Positions 1 through 9,128 of a stretch of DNA of 47,251 bases are shown piece after piece. The stretch lies in contig JADGBH010000034.1 in NCBI GenBank assembly GCA_015231595.1, positions 1-47,251 of the forward strand, in the 5' to 3' direction. The notes under the pieces were generated by a model that saw only the letters and a program-made list of their open reading frames with translations, was not told the origin of the DNA and did not search any database. Both the position numbers and the translations under genes were made by a program. Numbering within the stretch: the stretch's first letter is position 1; the number at the start of each line of letters is the position of its first letter. The DNA comes from Desulfobacterales bacterium (lineage in GTDB: Bacteria; Desulfobacterota; Desulfobacteria; Desulfobacterales; JADGBH01).

Positions 1-164
1 AAAGTCTATTTCAAATGGGTGATGTTGTAAAATACAATAACAAAATTGAAATTGTTAAAGGATTTATGGGTAATTATTTGGGATTTATCTGGAAAGATAA
101 ATACAACCATAATGTTAAAAATGCGAAGCTCTTAATCAAAAACCAAGGAATAGTCTGTTTGTAA
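1..164 (+). CDS. 3' end of an unrecognised protein (partial)
   Basis: An open frame enters from the left edge (first full codon at 3) and ends at TAA 162-164, giving 53 residues that begin SLFQMGDVVKYNN and end NQGIVCL. The lysine- and hydrophobic-rich pattern with a GDVVKY...VKG core loosely resembles the C-terminal beta-rich segment of IscB/RRXRR-HNH proteins, but the match is pattern-level only and the catalytic part lies outside the window. It could equally be an unrelated hypothetical protein. An internal ATG at 15 has no ribosome binding site, so a short stand-alone gene is unlikely. Confidence 0.4.
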   Translation, partial: SLFQMGDVVKYNNKIEIVKGFMGNYLGFIWKDKYNHNVKNAKLLIKNQGIVCL

Positions 165-222
165 ACATTTTATATGATAATTCTGAATATTTTAGACTAT
201 TTTTATACAAAATTATAAACTA

Positions 223-251
223 TATAGGGCGACCAGCCAGTCGCCCTTATA
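223..251. repeat. Hairpin repeat of the GGGCGAC/GTCGCCC type
   Basis: AGGGCGAC (226-233) and GTCGCCCT (240-247) form a perfect 8-bp inverted repeat around CAGCCA, with T/A pairs extending it on both sides and TTATAAAAAA after it. It sits between the truncated first gene and the saccharopine-dehydrogenase-like gene, so it may also act as a terminator. A related hairpin with the same GTCGCCC arm is at 13721-13750. It is the only structured element seen in the 261-bp gap at 165-425. Confidence 0.6.
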
Positions 252-425
252 AAAAATTAAAATAACTAAAAAATTCCCTTCAATTAAAGGTATTATTTAT
301 TCTTATCCTTGTCTTATCCATTCAATTCTGCTAATTCAATATTTATTAACTTATCTTTAAATTAGCCTTACCGATGATTCTTAATATTTTTTGTATAATA
401 AAAGTAATATTTAGGAGAAAAATTT

Positions 426-1658
426 ATGAAAAAAGTTACAGTTCTTGGAGGTTGCGGAGCAGTTGGGAGCATTGCTGTAAAAGCCCTTGCAAATCATGAT
501 TTATTTTCAAATGTGGTTGTAGCGGATATAGATATTGATAGGGCTAAATCATTAACTGATAACATTAAATCAAATAAAATGTCATCTGAATACGTTAATG
601 CTGAAGATATAAAAAGTGTTAAACAAGTTATTAAAGGCAGTGATATTGTTCTAAATTGCGTAGGACCTTTTTATAAATCAGTTAAAACTATATTGAATGC
701 TGTAATAGAAGAAAAAATTGATTATGTAGATGTATGTGATGATGTAGATGTTACTTTAGAAATATTAGATTGGGATCAGAAAGCTAAAGATGCTAATATT
801 ACAGCCCTTATAGGTATGGGAAGCTCTCCAGGAGCGACTAATCTCCTTGCAAAATATGCGGCAGACGCTTTGTTAGATACAACTGAAAGCATTGATATAT
901 TCCATGCTCACGGAGGTGAACCCATCGAAGGTGCAGGCGTAATAGGCCATAGATTCCATTGTATGACTATAGATATTCCTATGTATCTTAATGGAAAAAT
1001 AGAATATGTAAAATATTTTGAACCTGACGGTATAGCATTAAGGCAAACATTTGATTTTCCAGTTTTAGGTAATAATATTATTCTTTATCCCTATCCTCAC
1101 CCAGAACAAATAACTTTACCCAAGTATATTAAAACAAATCAAGTTACCAATAAAGGAACAGTTATTCCCAGTGAATATTATGACTTAACACGGGATATTT
1201 GTAAACTTGGTTTTTACGATAAAAATCCTTTGGATGTTAAAGGCCAAAAGATTGTTCCTTATGATTTTGCAATTGCTTTTATTTTAAGGGAACGGGATCG
1301 TATTTTAAAAGAAACTAACTTTGGTCAGCAAAGAGGCTGCTGTAGTGTAGTTGTAAAGGGTATTAAAAATGATGCAAAACAAGAATACAGATTTCATATG
1401 GCTTCTCGAAGTCAAGCTCTTGGAGAAGGCACAGGAATTCCAGCAGCAGCAGGAACAATTTTAATGGCTTTAGGTAAAATAAATAAGAAAGGTGTATTTC
1501 CCCCTGAAGGATGTGTTGATCCACTTGAATTCATGGGAGTTATTCCACAAATAATGAAACTTGATTCAAGCAAGACTGATGGTCAATCTTTCGGAGGTAT
1601 TCTTGTTCAGCATATAGATGTTAATGGTAAAATGACAGAAATGAATCTCGGAATTTAG
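426..1658 (+). CDS. Saccharopine dehydrogenase-like NAD(P)-binding oxidoreductase
   Basis: The 410-residue protein opens with a Rossmann nucleotide-binding motif (GGCGAVGS, residues 9-16), followed by VVVADIDIDRAKSL, the usual acidic end of the second strand. The segment DIVLNCVGPFYKSVKTIL and the later GMGSSPGATNLLAKYAAD are typical of the saccharopine dehydrogenase / carboxynorspermidine dehydrogenase superfamily. Members oxidise or reduce secondary amines derived from amino acids; the substrate here cannot be read from sequence. The start is supported by AGGAGA about 7 bases upstream (414-419). An FGGY kinase follows after 20 bases, so the two are probably co-transcribed. No usual lysine or polyamine pathway partner is adjacent, so I would not assign it to saccharopine metabolism proper. 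Confidence 0.85.
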   Translation: MKKVTVLGGCGAVGSIAVKALANHDLFSNVVVADIDIDRAKSLTDNIKSNKMSSEYVNAEDIKSVKQVIKGSDIVLNCVGPFYKSVKTILNAVIEEKIDYVDVCDDVDVTLEILDWDQKAKDANITALIGMGSSPGATNLLAKYAADALLDTTESIDIFHAHGGEPIEGAGVIGHRFHCMTIDIPMYLNGKIEYVKYFEPDGIALRQTFDFPVLGNNIILYPYPHPEQITLPKYIKTNQVTNKGTVIPSEYYDLTRDICKLGFYDKNPLDVKGQKIVPYDFAIAFILRERDRILKETNFGQQRGCCSVVVKGIKNDAKQEYRFHMASRSQALGEGTGIPAAAGTILMALGKINKKGVFPPEGCVDPLEFMGVIPQIMKLDSSKTDGQSFGGILVQHIDVNGKMTEMNLGI

Positions 1659-1678
1659 CTTATACAGGAGCGATTTTC

Positions 1679-3259
1679 ATGAAGGCGGAAAAATATGTTT
1701 TATCTGTTGATCACGGCACTTCTGGTGTTAAAACAGCAATTGTATCTGTCTATGGAAAAATCATTGACTCTGAAAGTAAAAAAACAAAAATTAATTTTCT
1801 GCAAAACGGAGGATCCGAACAAGACCCTGAAGAATGGTGGTCGGCCTTCAAAACAACCTCCAAAACATTAATTAAAAAAGGAAAAATACCGGCCGAAAAT
1901 ATTGTTGCTATTTGTGTTTCGAGCACTTTATCTACAACTGTTGCTGTGGATAAGGATGGAAATAACTTAATGCCTGCAATTACATGGATGGATGTTAGAG
2001 GGGCTCCCTATGTAAAAAAAATTATGTATGAATTTCCAAGTTTTATGGGTTATGGCATAAAAAATATTCTGAAATGGGTGCCAAAAACAGGAGGGGCTCC
2101 ATCTCTATCAGGAAAAGATGATATTGGTCACGTCCTTTTCATAAAAAATGAGTTTCCCAATATTTATGAAAAAACCTTCATGTTTCTTCCGAGCAAAGAT
2201 TATTTTAATTTAAAACTTACAGGTACTTTTGCATCTTCCTACGATTCCATGACTCTTTTTTGGGTTATTGATTCAAGAAATATTAATAATTTGAGTTATG
2301 CTCAAGACCTTATTTCACAATTAGGAATTGATAGAGATAAACTTCCAGAGCTTGTAAGATCAACTCACATTCTTGGAAACATTAAATTTGAAGTCGCTAA
2401 TGAATTAGGCCTTAAACGCGATGTTAAGGTAGTGTGTGGAGCTGCCGATCACCAGTCAGCAGGTATTGGTTCTGGAGCTGTTAAAGATTTTGAAGGCCAC
2501 ATTTATATTGGAACTTCATCATGGGTTGAATGCCATGTGCCTTTTAAAAAAACAGACGTTCTTCATTCAATTGCATCTTTTCCATCTGCTATACCCGGCA
2601 AATATTATTGTGTAAATGAGCAAGACATGGCTGGAGGTTGTCTTGATTTTTTAATTAATAATATAATTAATGTCTATCCCCCAAAAGAATTAATAGAAAA
2701 TTTTAATGATACTTATAAAAAAGTTGATGAAATGGCTAAAATTTCTAAGCCTGGAAGCAATAATCTTATATTCACCCCATGGCTAAATGGAGAAAGAACT
2801 CCAGTAGATGCTTCTTTTTTAAGAGGAGGTCTCTATAATTTATCTAAAACCACTTCCTCAAATGACATAGCAAGGGCCACTCTTGAAGGCGTAGCGTATA
2901 ATACAAGATGGAGCCTTGAATACGTTGAAAAATTCATAAAAAAAAATATGGAATCATATAATATAATTGGAGGTGGGGCTATTTCTGATTTATGGTGCCA
3001 AATTCATGCAGATGTTTTAAATAAGCGTATATGCCGAGTTAAAAATCCAAGGGCCGCTAATTCAAGAGGTGCTGCATTTATAGCATCTGCAGGGCTTAGT
3101 TATATTAATTTTGCAGATATTCCTAATCTAATTGAATATGATGGTATCTTTTATCCTAAACATGACAATAGAAGAATTTATGATAAATTATTTAAAGAAT
3201 TTAAAAATATATATATAAATAATCAAGCTATGTTTCATAGATTAAATAATTTTTGTTGA
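1679..3259 (+). CDS. FGGY-family carbohydrate kinase (xylulokinase-like)
   Basis: The 526-residue protein has the actin-like ATPase fold of FGGY kinases. The N-terminal phosphate-1 loop is VDHGTSGVKTAIV (about residues 10-22), the central signature is CGAADHQSAGIGSGAV (about 258-273), and the C-terminal adenosine motif is NIIGGGAISDLWCQIHADVL with the substrate-side segment NPRAANSRGAAFIA. Length matches xylulokinase or glycerol kinase relatives. It should phosphorylate a sugar or polyol with ATP in the cytoplasm; the exact sugar is not predictable. It starts 20 bases after the dehydrogenase-like gene, with AGGAG at 1665-1669 upstream of ATG. No sugar isomerase or sugar ABC transporter is next to it, which is unusual for a catabolic FGGY kinase. 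Confidence 0.88.
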   Translation: MKAEKYVLSVDHGTSGVKTAIVSVYGKIIDSESKKTKINFLQNGGSEQDPEEWWSAFKTTSKTLIKKGKIPAENIVAICVSSTLSTTVAVDKDGNNLMPAITWMDVRGAPYVKKIMYEFPSFMGYGIKNILKWVPKTGGAPSLSGKDDIGHVLFIKNEFPNIYEKTFMFLPSKDYFNLKLTGTFASSYDSMTLFWVIDSRNINNLSYAQDLISQLGIDRDKLPELVRSTHILGNIKFEVANELGLKRDVKVVCGAADHQSAGIGSGAVKDFEGHIYIGTSSWVECHVPFKKTDVLHSIASFPSAIPGKYYCVNEQDMAGGCLDFLINNIINVYPPKELIENFNDTYKKVDEMAKISKPGSNNLIFTPWLNGERTPVDASFLRGGLYNLSKTTSSNDIARATLEGVAYNTRWSLEYVEKFIKKNMESYNIIGGGAISDLWCQIHADVLNKRICRVKNPRAANSRGAAFIASAGLSYINFADIPNLIEYDGIFYPKHDNRRIYDKLFKEFKNIYINNQAMFHRLNNFC

Positions 3260-3334
3260 ATTAAAATTTTTATAGTTTTACATATAATTAATTATAAATT
3301 CTTATAACAGTTTAATAAAAAAGGGGAAAAAAGT

Positions 3335-4309
3335 ATGAAAAAAAAATGCTATCAAATTTTTATACTTGCACTTTTAGTTCTGTCCGTAACACCTGCCATT
3401 AGTGGAGAACTCAAACATGTTACATTTCGTTCCAAATGGGTGCCTCAATCTCAATTTGCTGGGTTTTATGTTGCTAAAGCTAAAGGATTTTACAAAGATG
3501 CTGGATTACATGTAGAAATTCGTCCTGGAGGACCAGGAATCTCTTCGCTTGAAAATGTTGCAGCTGGAAAAGATACTTTTACTGTAGAATGGCTTATGAA
3601 CGCAATTGCTCTTGCTTCAAAAGGAGCTCCAATAGTTAATACCGCTCAAATTTTTCAAACAACTGGTTTAATGCTTGTAAGCTTAAAAAAATCAGGCATT
3701 GAAAAAATCTCCCAAATGGACGGCAAAAAAGTTGGAGTTTGGCCAGCATTATTTCAGATTCCTCCATCTATGCTAATGAAAACAAATAATATTCGTCCAA
3801 AACTTGTAACCCAATTATTCTCTATGGATGATTTCATAAATGGCAAACTTGATGTTGCATCCGCAATGATCTACAATGAATATCACATGGTACTTGAATC
3901 TGGGATTAAAGCAGAAGAACTCAATGCATTTCATTTTAAAGATTATGGGTTAAATTTTCCAGATGATGGTATTTATGTTAATAAAAATACTATAGAAAAA
4001 GACCCTGAACTCGTGCGTAGCTTTACAAAAGCTTCTATTAAGGGCTGGATATACGCCATTAATAATCCAGAAGAAACAGTTGCAATTGTAATGGATGTTA
4101 TTAAAGAAGCTAATACAGGAACAACTGAAAAACATCAGCAAACCATGCTTCAAGAAGTAGCAAAATTGATTCTTTATAAAGAAGGCATAAACAATATTGG
4201 TTTTTTATCAGATAAAACTTTTGAATTCATTTATGATTCTTTAAAAAATTCTAAAATGATTGATAAACCTGTTCAATTTGTAGATTTTTATCGGCCTACA
4301 TATAAATAA
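3335..4309 (+). CDS. ABC transporter substrate-binding protein, NMT1/THI5-like
   Basis: The 324-residue protein has a signal peptide (about residues 1-23, KKK then a hydrophobic core, AISG cleavage region). The mature domain carries TFRSKWVPQSQFAGFYVAKAK and GFYKDAGLHVEI, the typical opening of NMT1/THI5/SsuA periplasmic binding proteins. Such proteins bind pyrimidine precursors, sulfonates or similar small ligands for ABC uptake. No permease or ATPase gene is adjacent. Instead a hybrid histidine kinase with a periplasmic sensor domain follows after 139 bases, so a role as ligand-binding partner for sensing is possible (inference). The AGGGGA ribosome binding site lies 9-10 bases before the ATG. 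A terminator-like repeat at 4319-4405 ends the transcription unit. Confidence 0.85.
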   Translation: MKKKCYQIFILALLVLSVTPAISGELKHVTFRSKWVPQSQFAGFYVAKAKGFYKDAGLHVEIRPGGPGISSLENVAAGKDTFTVEWLMNAIALASKGAPIVNTAQIFQTTGLMLVSLKKSGIEKISQMDGKKVGVWPALFQIPPSMLMKTNNIRPKLVTQLFSMDDFINGKLDVASAMIYNEYHMVLESGIKAEELNAFHFKDYGLNFPDDGIYVNKNTIEKDPELVRSFTKASIKGWIYAINNPEETVAIVMDVIKEANTGTTEKHQQTMLQEVAKLILYKEGINNIGFLSDKTFEFIYDSLKNSKMIDKPVQFVDFYRPTYK

Positions 4310-4318
4310 TTGTTTTAA

Positions 4319-4405
4319 TGACATGCCATTCAGCTGATTAAGGCTAAAAGTAAAGGCTAATTCTAATTTTAATGTTTAAAATTAGAAATGGTATGTCATT
4401 TTTTT
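4319..4405. repeat. 80-bp palindromic-ended intergenic repeat, copy 1 (terminator-like)
   Basis: The element begins TGACATGCCATT and ends AATGGTATGTCA (4319-4398), so its ends are a 12-bp inverted repeat with one mismatch; a run of seven T follows (4399-4405). A second element of exactly the same length is at 46483-46562, identical at about 64 of 80 positions, including the internal TGATTAAGGCTAAAA. It has no coding potential. It could be a non-autonomous mobile element that also provides a rho-independent terminator for the binding-protein gene. Confidence 0.7.
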
Positions 4406-4448
4406 GCATTATTTTAATGACTTCAAATATTCTTGTTCTTAAGGATTC

Positions 4449-7400
4449 ATGTGCATAATGGGTGCTCTAAATTTCAAACATTTTTCTGTGAAGCTTCAAC
4501 TAATTCTTATTTTAGTCGCTTCTTCTTTAGTTCCATCTCTTATTGTTGGGTGTGTTTCTTATTTTTTTTCAAAAAATCTTTCGATCAAATATGCTCTTAA
4601 CGTAGAGTTTATTGCAGAAGATGTGCTAAAACAACTTGAAGATCAATTAACTAAGGTAGAAAAAACATTAATAATGATCAGTAAGGAAGCTGTCTTTTCA
4701 GATGTTTCTGTTGCTATGCCAGACGTAGAAGCTATATCTGTATCTGAATTGTTAGCTGAAGTTATAAAAACCCATAAATATTTTTCTAAACTAATTGTTA
4801 CTAATAACAATGGTATTATTTTGGCAACTGAAACTCCAAGAAGCAATTTTATTGGAAATCAATTTGAAATCAATTTTGAATTTGAAAATAACAATGTTGT
4901 TAGGGGAAAATTTGAGTCAGATAAGTCGTCAAATTCTATATTAAAAGGATTTTGGATGCATGTCCCAATTTTTTCATTATGGGATAAATCTTCCCCTATT
5001 GGTATTTTAAGCGGATTTTATTCTCCTAAAGTTCTACAAGACCTAATCCAAAAGCATTCAATTGATGGCCAACCCCAAGATAAATTTCGTTACATTGAAT
5101 TATTGAGTAATGATGGTTTTTTGCTTACCTGTCCACAAGTTGTAAATCATACCGATAAGTTTGCTTACAATAGAATAGAATCACTGCCAGAATTAAAAAA
5201 TATGCTTCGTAAAGGTTCTAAACGAGGAAAAATTGAATCAGTTAAAGATGATTGGGGAAATAAAATTATCGGATTTTCAAAAGATGTAAAATCGGGTTTA
5301 ATTATTCTTGCCTATGTCGATAAATTTATTGTGTTCAGGCAAATTCATACCATTAGAAACTTTCTCTTTATTTTTTTATCATCAATTATAATTTTGAGCG
5401 TTATATGTGCCTTAGCGGTATCTAAAAATTTTACAATACCTCTTTTTAACCTAATAAAAGGTGTTAGACGAATTTCAGATGGAGATCTTAAGTATAAAGT
5501 AGCTGTTACCACAAAAAATGAGTTTGCGGATCTTACTAATTCTTTTAATAAAATGACAAAGGAACTTCGTAAAGCATTTAAAACTGTTTCAAAAAAAAAT
5601 AAAGCTTTGAAACAAGCTGAAAAGAAGTATAGACAGATATTTGAAAATGCTATTGAAGGAATATTTCAAATTACATTAGAGGGAGTTATCATCAATGCAA
5701 ACAAATCAATGGCTATATTGTTTGGTTATAATTCTCCGTCAGAATTAATTCACTCTATTACTAATTTTGCAGATCAATGCTACTTAAGACCAGAAGAGTT
5801 TGATCAACTAATTGCTAAAGTTAAAAAAAATAAATTTTTTGTAGGATTTGAAAGTCAATTTAAACGAAAAAATGGAAGCCTGTTTTGGGGATCAAAAAAT
5901 ATTAGGCTTGTATTTGGTGAAAATAATACTATTTCTCACTACGAAGGTTCTATAATTGATATAACAGAATATAAAAAATTAAGAGAATCTGAAAAAGAGC
6001 GAGAATCGGCTGAAGCAGCAGCTAAAGCTAAAAGCGATTTTTTAGCTAATATGAGTCATGAGATTAGAACACCCATGAATGCCATTATAGGATTAACGAG
6101 TCTCTCCTTAAAAACAGAAGTAAATGCTAAGCAATATGATTATCTAAAAAAAATTGAAAAATCTGCACAATCTTTGCTTGGTATTATTAATGATATCCTC
6201 GATTTTTCCAAGATTGAAGCTGGTAAGTTGGATATGGAGTATATTCCATTTAATCTTGAAGAAGTATTTTTTAATATTTCCACTTTACTTGGTTTAAAAA
6301 CTGATGAAAAAGACTTGGAGCTTTTATTTGATATTGATCCAACTGTGCCTTATGGACTTATTGGAGATCCCCTTCGTTTAAGTCAGGTTTTAATTAATCT
6401 TGTTAGCAATGCTATCAAATTTACAAAAAAAGGACAAATTATTGTAAGACTGGAACGTTTAGCATCCCAAGTATCTGATCAAGTAATTTTAAAGTTCTCA
6501 GTTATAGATACAGGAATTGGGATGACAAAGGAACAATTAGATAAATTGTTTAAACCATTTTCCCAAGCTGATAGTACAACTACTCGTAAATTTGGCGGCA
6601 CAGGTTTAGGACTTATGATTTCTAAGCGCCTTGTAGAAATGATGAATGGCGAAATTTGGGTAGAAAGTGAAGTAGGAAAAGGCAGTAAATTCTCATTTAC
6701 CGCTCGATTTAGGAAAAAAGTTGAAGAAAAGGCAAAAAAAAATACATATCCTGTTGATTTTAAAAATATAAAAGTTTTAGTTGTAGATGATAATCCTACA
6801 GCGAGAGAACTCCTTGTAAATGCTTTGGAATCTTTTTCTTTTAAAGTCGACCAAGTGGCTTCAGGAAAAGAAGCTATTGACGAATTAGAAAAATTATCTT
6901 CAAGCAACACGTATCAAATGGTTTTTATAGACTGGAAAATGCCAGATATGGATGGAATTGAAGCATCTCGACTTATCAAATTAAACGAAAAATTAGGTAA
7001 AACACCTGCTATTTTGATGGTAACCGCATATGGTCGGGAAGAGATTAAAAAAAAGGCAGAAGCTGTAGGAATTGATGCTTTCTTGATGAAGCCAGTTACT
7101 AAGTCATTACTTTTTGATACTATTATGGGTGTACTTGGAAAAGAAATAATCGACGAATCATGTGTTTCACGACAGAAAATTGAAGAAATAAAAGGATTAT
7201 CTCAAATTAGAGGTGCAAAAATATTGTTGGTAGAAGATAATGAAATTAACCAACAGGTAGCATCTGAGCTATTGGAGCAAGAGGGCTTTTTCGTGACTAC
7301 TGCAGAAAATGGAGTAGAGGCTCTGGAAATAATAAGGAGTAAGGCACAATATATAAGGGATAATATTGCAAAGATACCTTTTGATATAGTATTGATGGAT

Positions 7401-8057
7401 GTCCAGATGCCTGAAATGGATGGATATGAGACGACAGAAGCTATTAGAAAATTAGAAGCTGAATTTCACCTTTCAAATATTATTAAATTTCAAATTCCAA
7501 TTATTGCTATGACTGCACATGCTATGACAGGAGAGCGTGAAAAATGTTTGAAAGCAGGGATGAACGATTATGTTTCTAAGCCTATTGACACAAGGCAATT
7601 GTTTGAAACAATTGTTCGCTGGATAGAGCCAGATAAAAGAGAAGTTAATCTCACAAAAAAAATCATGAAGGATGTTAATATAGTTAATGATCTATCTGAA
7701 AAAATTACAGGGATTGATATAGATTCTGGATTGGTTCGTGTTGGGGGCAATAAAAAACTTTACAAAGACCTTTTGAAAAGCTTTCTTACCAATTACAGCA
7801 CTAAATCTGAACAAATTAGAGTTGAATTAGATATTGCCAATTTTGATAAAGCTATAATTTTAGCCCATACACTCAAAGGTGTTGCCGGTAACATCGGAGC
7901 CCAGTCCGTGTTTTTAGCCGCAATGGAATTGGAATTGGCCATCAAACAAAATAATAAAACTGCAATAGATATTTATATTGATAAGTTGAGCGAGGCCTTG
8001 TTAGAAGTTATTAATTCTCTTGAATATTGGGCTTCAAGACAGGATAGTGTAAAATAA
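4449..8057 (+). CDS. Hybrid sensor histidine kinase (periplasmic sensor-HAMP-PAS-HisKA-HATPase-REC-REC-HPt)
   Basis: This 1202-residue membrane protein carries a complete phosphorelay. TM1 (about 14-36) and TM2 (about 303-325) flank a roughly 265-residue periplasmic domain of dCache type. HAMP follows (about 326-378), then a PAS domain (about 393-515), HisKA with phospho-accepting His537 in NMSHEIRTPMNAIIG, and HATPase with NLVSNAIKFT, DTGIG and GGTGLGL. Receiver 1 carries Asp828 (FIDWKMPDMDG), receiver 2 carries Asp984 (LMDVQMPEMDG), and a C-terminal HPt has His1140 (AHTLKGVAGN). All key residues are intact. The start at 4449 uses AAGGA at 4441-4445; an in-frame ATG at 4458 is an alternative. 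No separate response regulator is adjacent, so output must go through the HPt to a distant partner. The neighbouring orphan binding protein may modulate the sensor (inference). Confidence 0.93.
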   Translation: MCIMGALNFKHFSVKLQLILILVASSLVPSLIVGCVSYFFSKNLSIKYALNVEFIAEDVLKQLEDQLTKVEKTLIMISKEAVFSDVSVAMPDVEAISVSELLAEVIKTHKYFSKLIVTNNNGIILATETPRSNFIGNQFEINFEFENNNVVRGKFESDKSSNSILKGFWMHVPIFSLWDKSSPIGILSGFYSPKVLQDLIQKHSIDGQPQDKFRYIELLSNDGFLLTCPQVVNHTDKFAYNRIESLPELKNMLRKGSKRGKIESVKDDWGNKIIGFSKDVKSGLIILAYVDKFIVFRQIHTIRNFLFIFLSSIIILSVICALAVSKNFTIPLFNLIKGVRRISDGDLKYKVAVTTKNEFADLTNSFNKMTKELRKAFKTVSKKNKALKQAEKKYRQIFENAIEGIFQITLEGVIINANKSMAILFGYNSPSELIHSITNFADQCYLRPEEFDQLIAKVKKNKFFVGFESQFKRKNGSLFWGSKNIRLVFGENNTISHYEGSIIDITEYKKLRESEKERESAEAAAKAKSDFLANMSHEIRTPMNAIIGLTSLSLKTEVNAKQYDYLKKIEKSAQSLLGIINDILDFSKIEAGKLDMEYIPFNLEEVFFNISTLLGLKTDEKDLELLFDIDPTVPYGLIGDPLRLSQVLINLVSNAIKFTKKGQIIVRLERLASQVSDQVILKFSVIDTGIGMTKEQLDKLFKPFSQADSTTTRKFGGTGLGLMISKRLVEMMNGEIWVESEVGKGSKFSFTARFRKKVEEKAKKNTYPVDFKNIKVLVVDDNPTARELLVNALESFSFKVDQVASGKEAIDELEKLSSSNTYQMVFIDWKMPDMDGIEASRLIKLNEKLGKTPAILMVTAYGREEIKKKAEAVGIDAFLMKPVTKSLLFDTIMGVLGKEIIDESCVSRQKIEEIKGLSQIRGAKILLVEDNEINQQVASELLEQEGFFVTTAENGVEALEIIRSKAQYIRDNIAKIPFDIVLMDVQMPEMDGYETTEAIRKLEAEFHLSNIIKFQIPIIAMTAHAMTGEREKCLKAGMNDYVSKPIDTRQLFETIVRWIEPDKREVNLTKKIMKDVNIVNDLSEKITGIDIDSGLVRVGGNKKLYKDLLKSFLTNYSTKSEQIRVELDIANFDKAIILAHTLKGVAGNIGAQSVFLAAMELELAIKQNNKTAIDIYIDKLSEALLEVINSLEYWASRQDSVK

Positions 8058-8124
8058 AAAAAATAATTTATTCAAAACGACTTTATCGTAGTTATTCTTT
8101 TTAAAAAGAAAAATATCGTTAATT

Positions 8125-9015
8125 TTAGGTCTGATTTATATTGAAAAAATGAACGGCATTTTTTCCTGAAACAAGCTCTTTAGCTGTTTCTGAAAATTGA
8201 CTTTTTTCAAGCAATTTAAGCTCATGATCCCAAGCGTATGGAATATTAGGAAAGTCAGAGCCATACATTATTCTATCTGTTCTTATATTTTTTAAAATTA
8301 CAGGATTTTTTATTGGCAAATAATCTGTTAACGCCATAGCTGTATCAAGCCAAATATTATCATATTTTTCAATTAACGCCTTATATTGTTGAAATTCATC
8401 CATACCTAAGTGGGGAACACAAATTTTGAGTTTTGGATAATTTTTTATTACTCGCTCCAATTTTTTTACATTACATAACAAATACGGATCGCAATTATAA
8501 GCATTACTTTTTGGTTCCCTTCCTACATGCATAATTATAGGTTTGTTTTCGGATGAGCATAAATCATAAATTATATCCATATATTTTTTGTTCATGTCAA
8601 AGCATTGAACATGGGCATGGAGTTTTAATCCTTTAAGACCATTGTTGAAAGCTTCACTTAGAATGTCTTTAGTTCCTTCTTCTCCTGGAAACACGGTAGC
8701 TATTCCTGTAACTTTATTATTAAATTGTTGGCAAATTTTAGCCATATATAAATTTAGTTCTCGAGCTATACCAGGTTTATGGGCATATTGAAGGGCGATA
8801 ATATGGGCGATGCCTCGTTCTAATAGATAATTCAATAAGTCTATAGACGTTAATTTGTAACGTATAGGCCAAGCATATTTTTCAAACCATTTCCATATTG
8901 CCATAAAAATGCGATCAGGAAATATATGAACATGTGTATCAATTATAAATGGTAAAGAATTAGGAACTTTATCCCCTTCTATATCGTTTAATTTTGTAAA
9001 TCTTGAATATAACAT
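8125..9015 (-). CDS. Amidohydrolase family (amidohydrolase_2) metal-dependent hydrolase
   Basis: The 296-residue protein fits the TIM-barrel amidohydrolase_2 family. It has the metal-binding HxH after strand 1 (IIDTHVHIFP, about residues 24-33), further histidines in LKLHAHVQCF, PIIMHVGREP and ICVPHLGMDE, and the catalytic aspartate in MYGSDFPNIP. Members hydrolyse or decarboxylate small cyclic or carboxylated substrates using one or two divalent metals; the substrate here is unknown. It is convergent with the histidine kinase gene, 67 bases apart, and a short AT palindrome (8095-8110) lies between them. No clear ribosome binding site precedes the ATG, so the start could be a few codons downstream. 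Confidence 0.85.
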   Translation of the reverse strand: MLYSRFTKLNDIEGDKVPNSLPFIIDTHVHIFPDRIFMAIWKWFEKYAWPIRYKLTSIDLLNYLLERGIAHIIALQYAHKPGIARELNLYMAKICQQFNNKVTGIATVFPGEEGTKDILSEAFNNGLKGLKLHAHVQCFDMNKKYMDIIYDLCSSENKPIIMHVGREPKSNAYNCDPYLLCNVKKLERVIKNYPKLKICVPHLGMDEFQQYKALIEKYDNIWLDTAMALTDYLPIKNPVILKNIRTDRIMYGSDFPNIPYAWDHELKLLEKSQFSETAKELVSGKNAVHFFNINQT

Positions 9016-9128
9016 AACATAATTATACTTATTTTTTTAACGCTTAAATTTAATGGTTATGAGTGAAGGTTTTGGTAAAATTCTATAAAATTAACAAAAA
9101 AACTGGAATATCAAAATTGCTTTTTTAA

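Noticed and set aside
6479..6910. 143-codon antisense frame inside the histidine kinase
   Set aside because: Shadow of a strongly conserved kinase/receiver region; no ribosome binding site or family.
8095..8110. TTCTTTTTAAAAAGAA palindrome as a terminator
   Set aside because: A 16-bp AT palindrome without a loop or GC pairs is too weak to call as a terminator.
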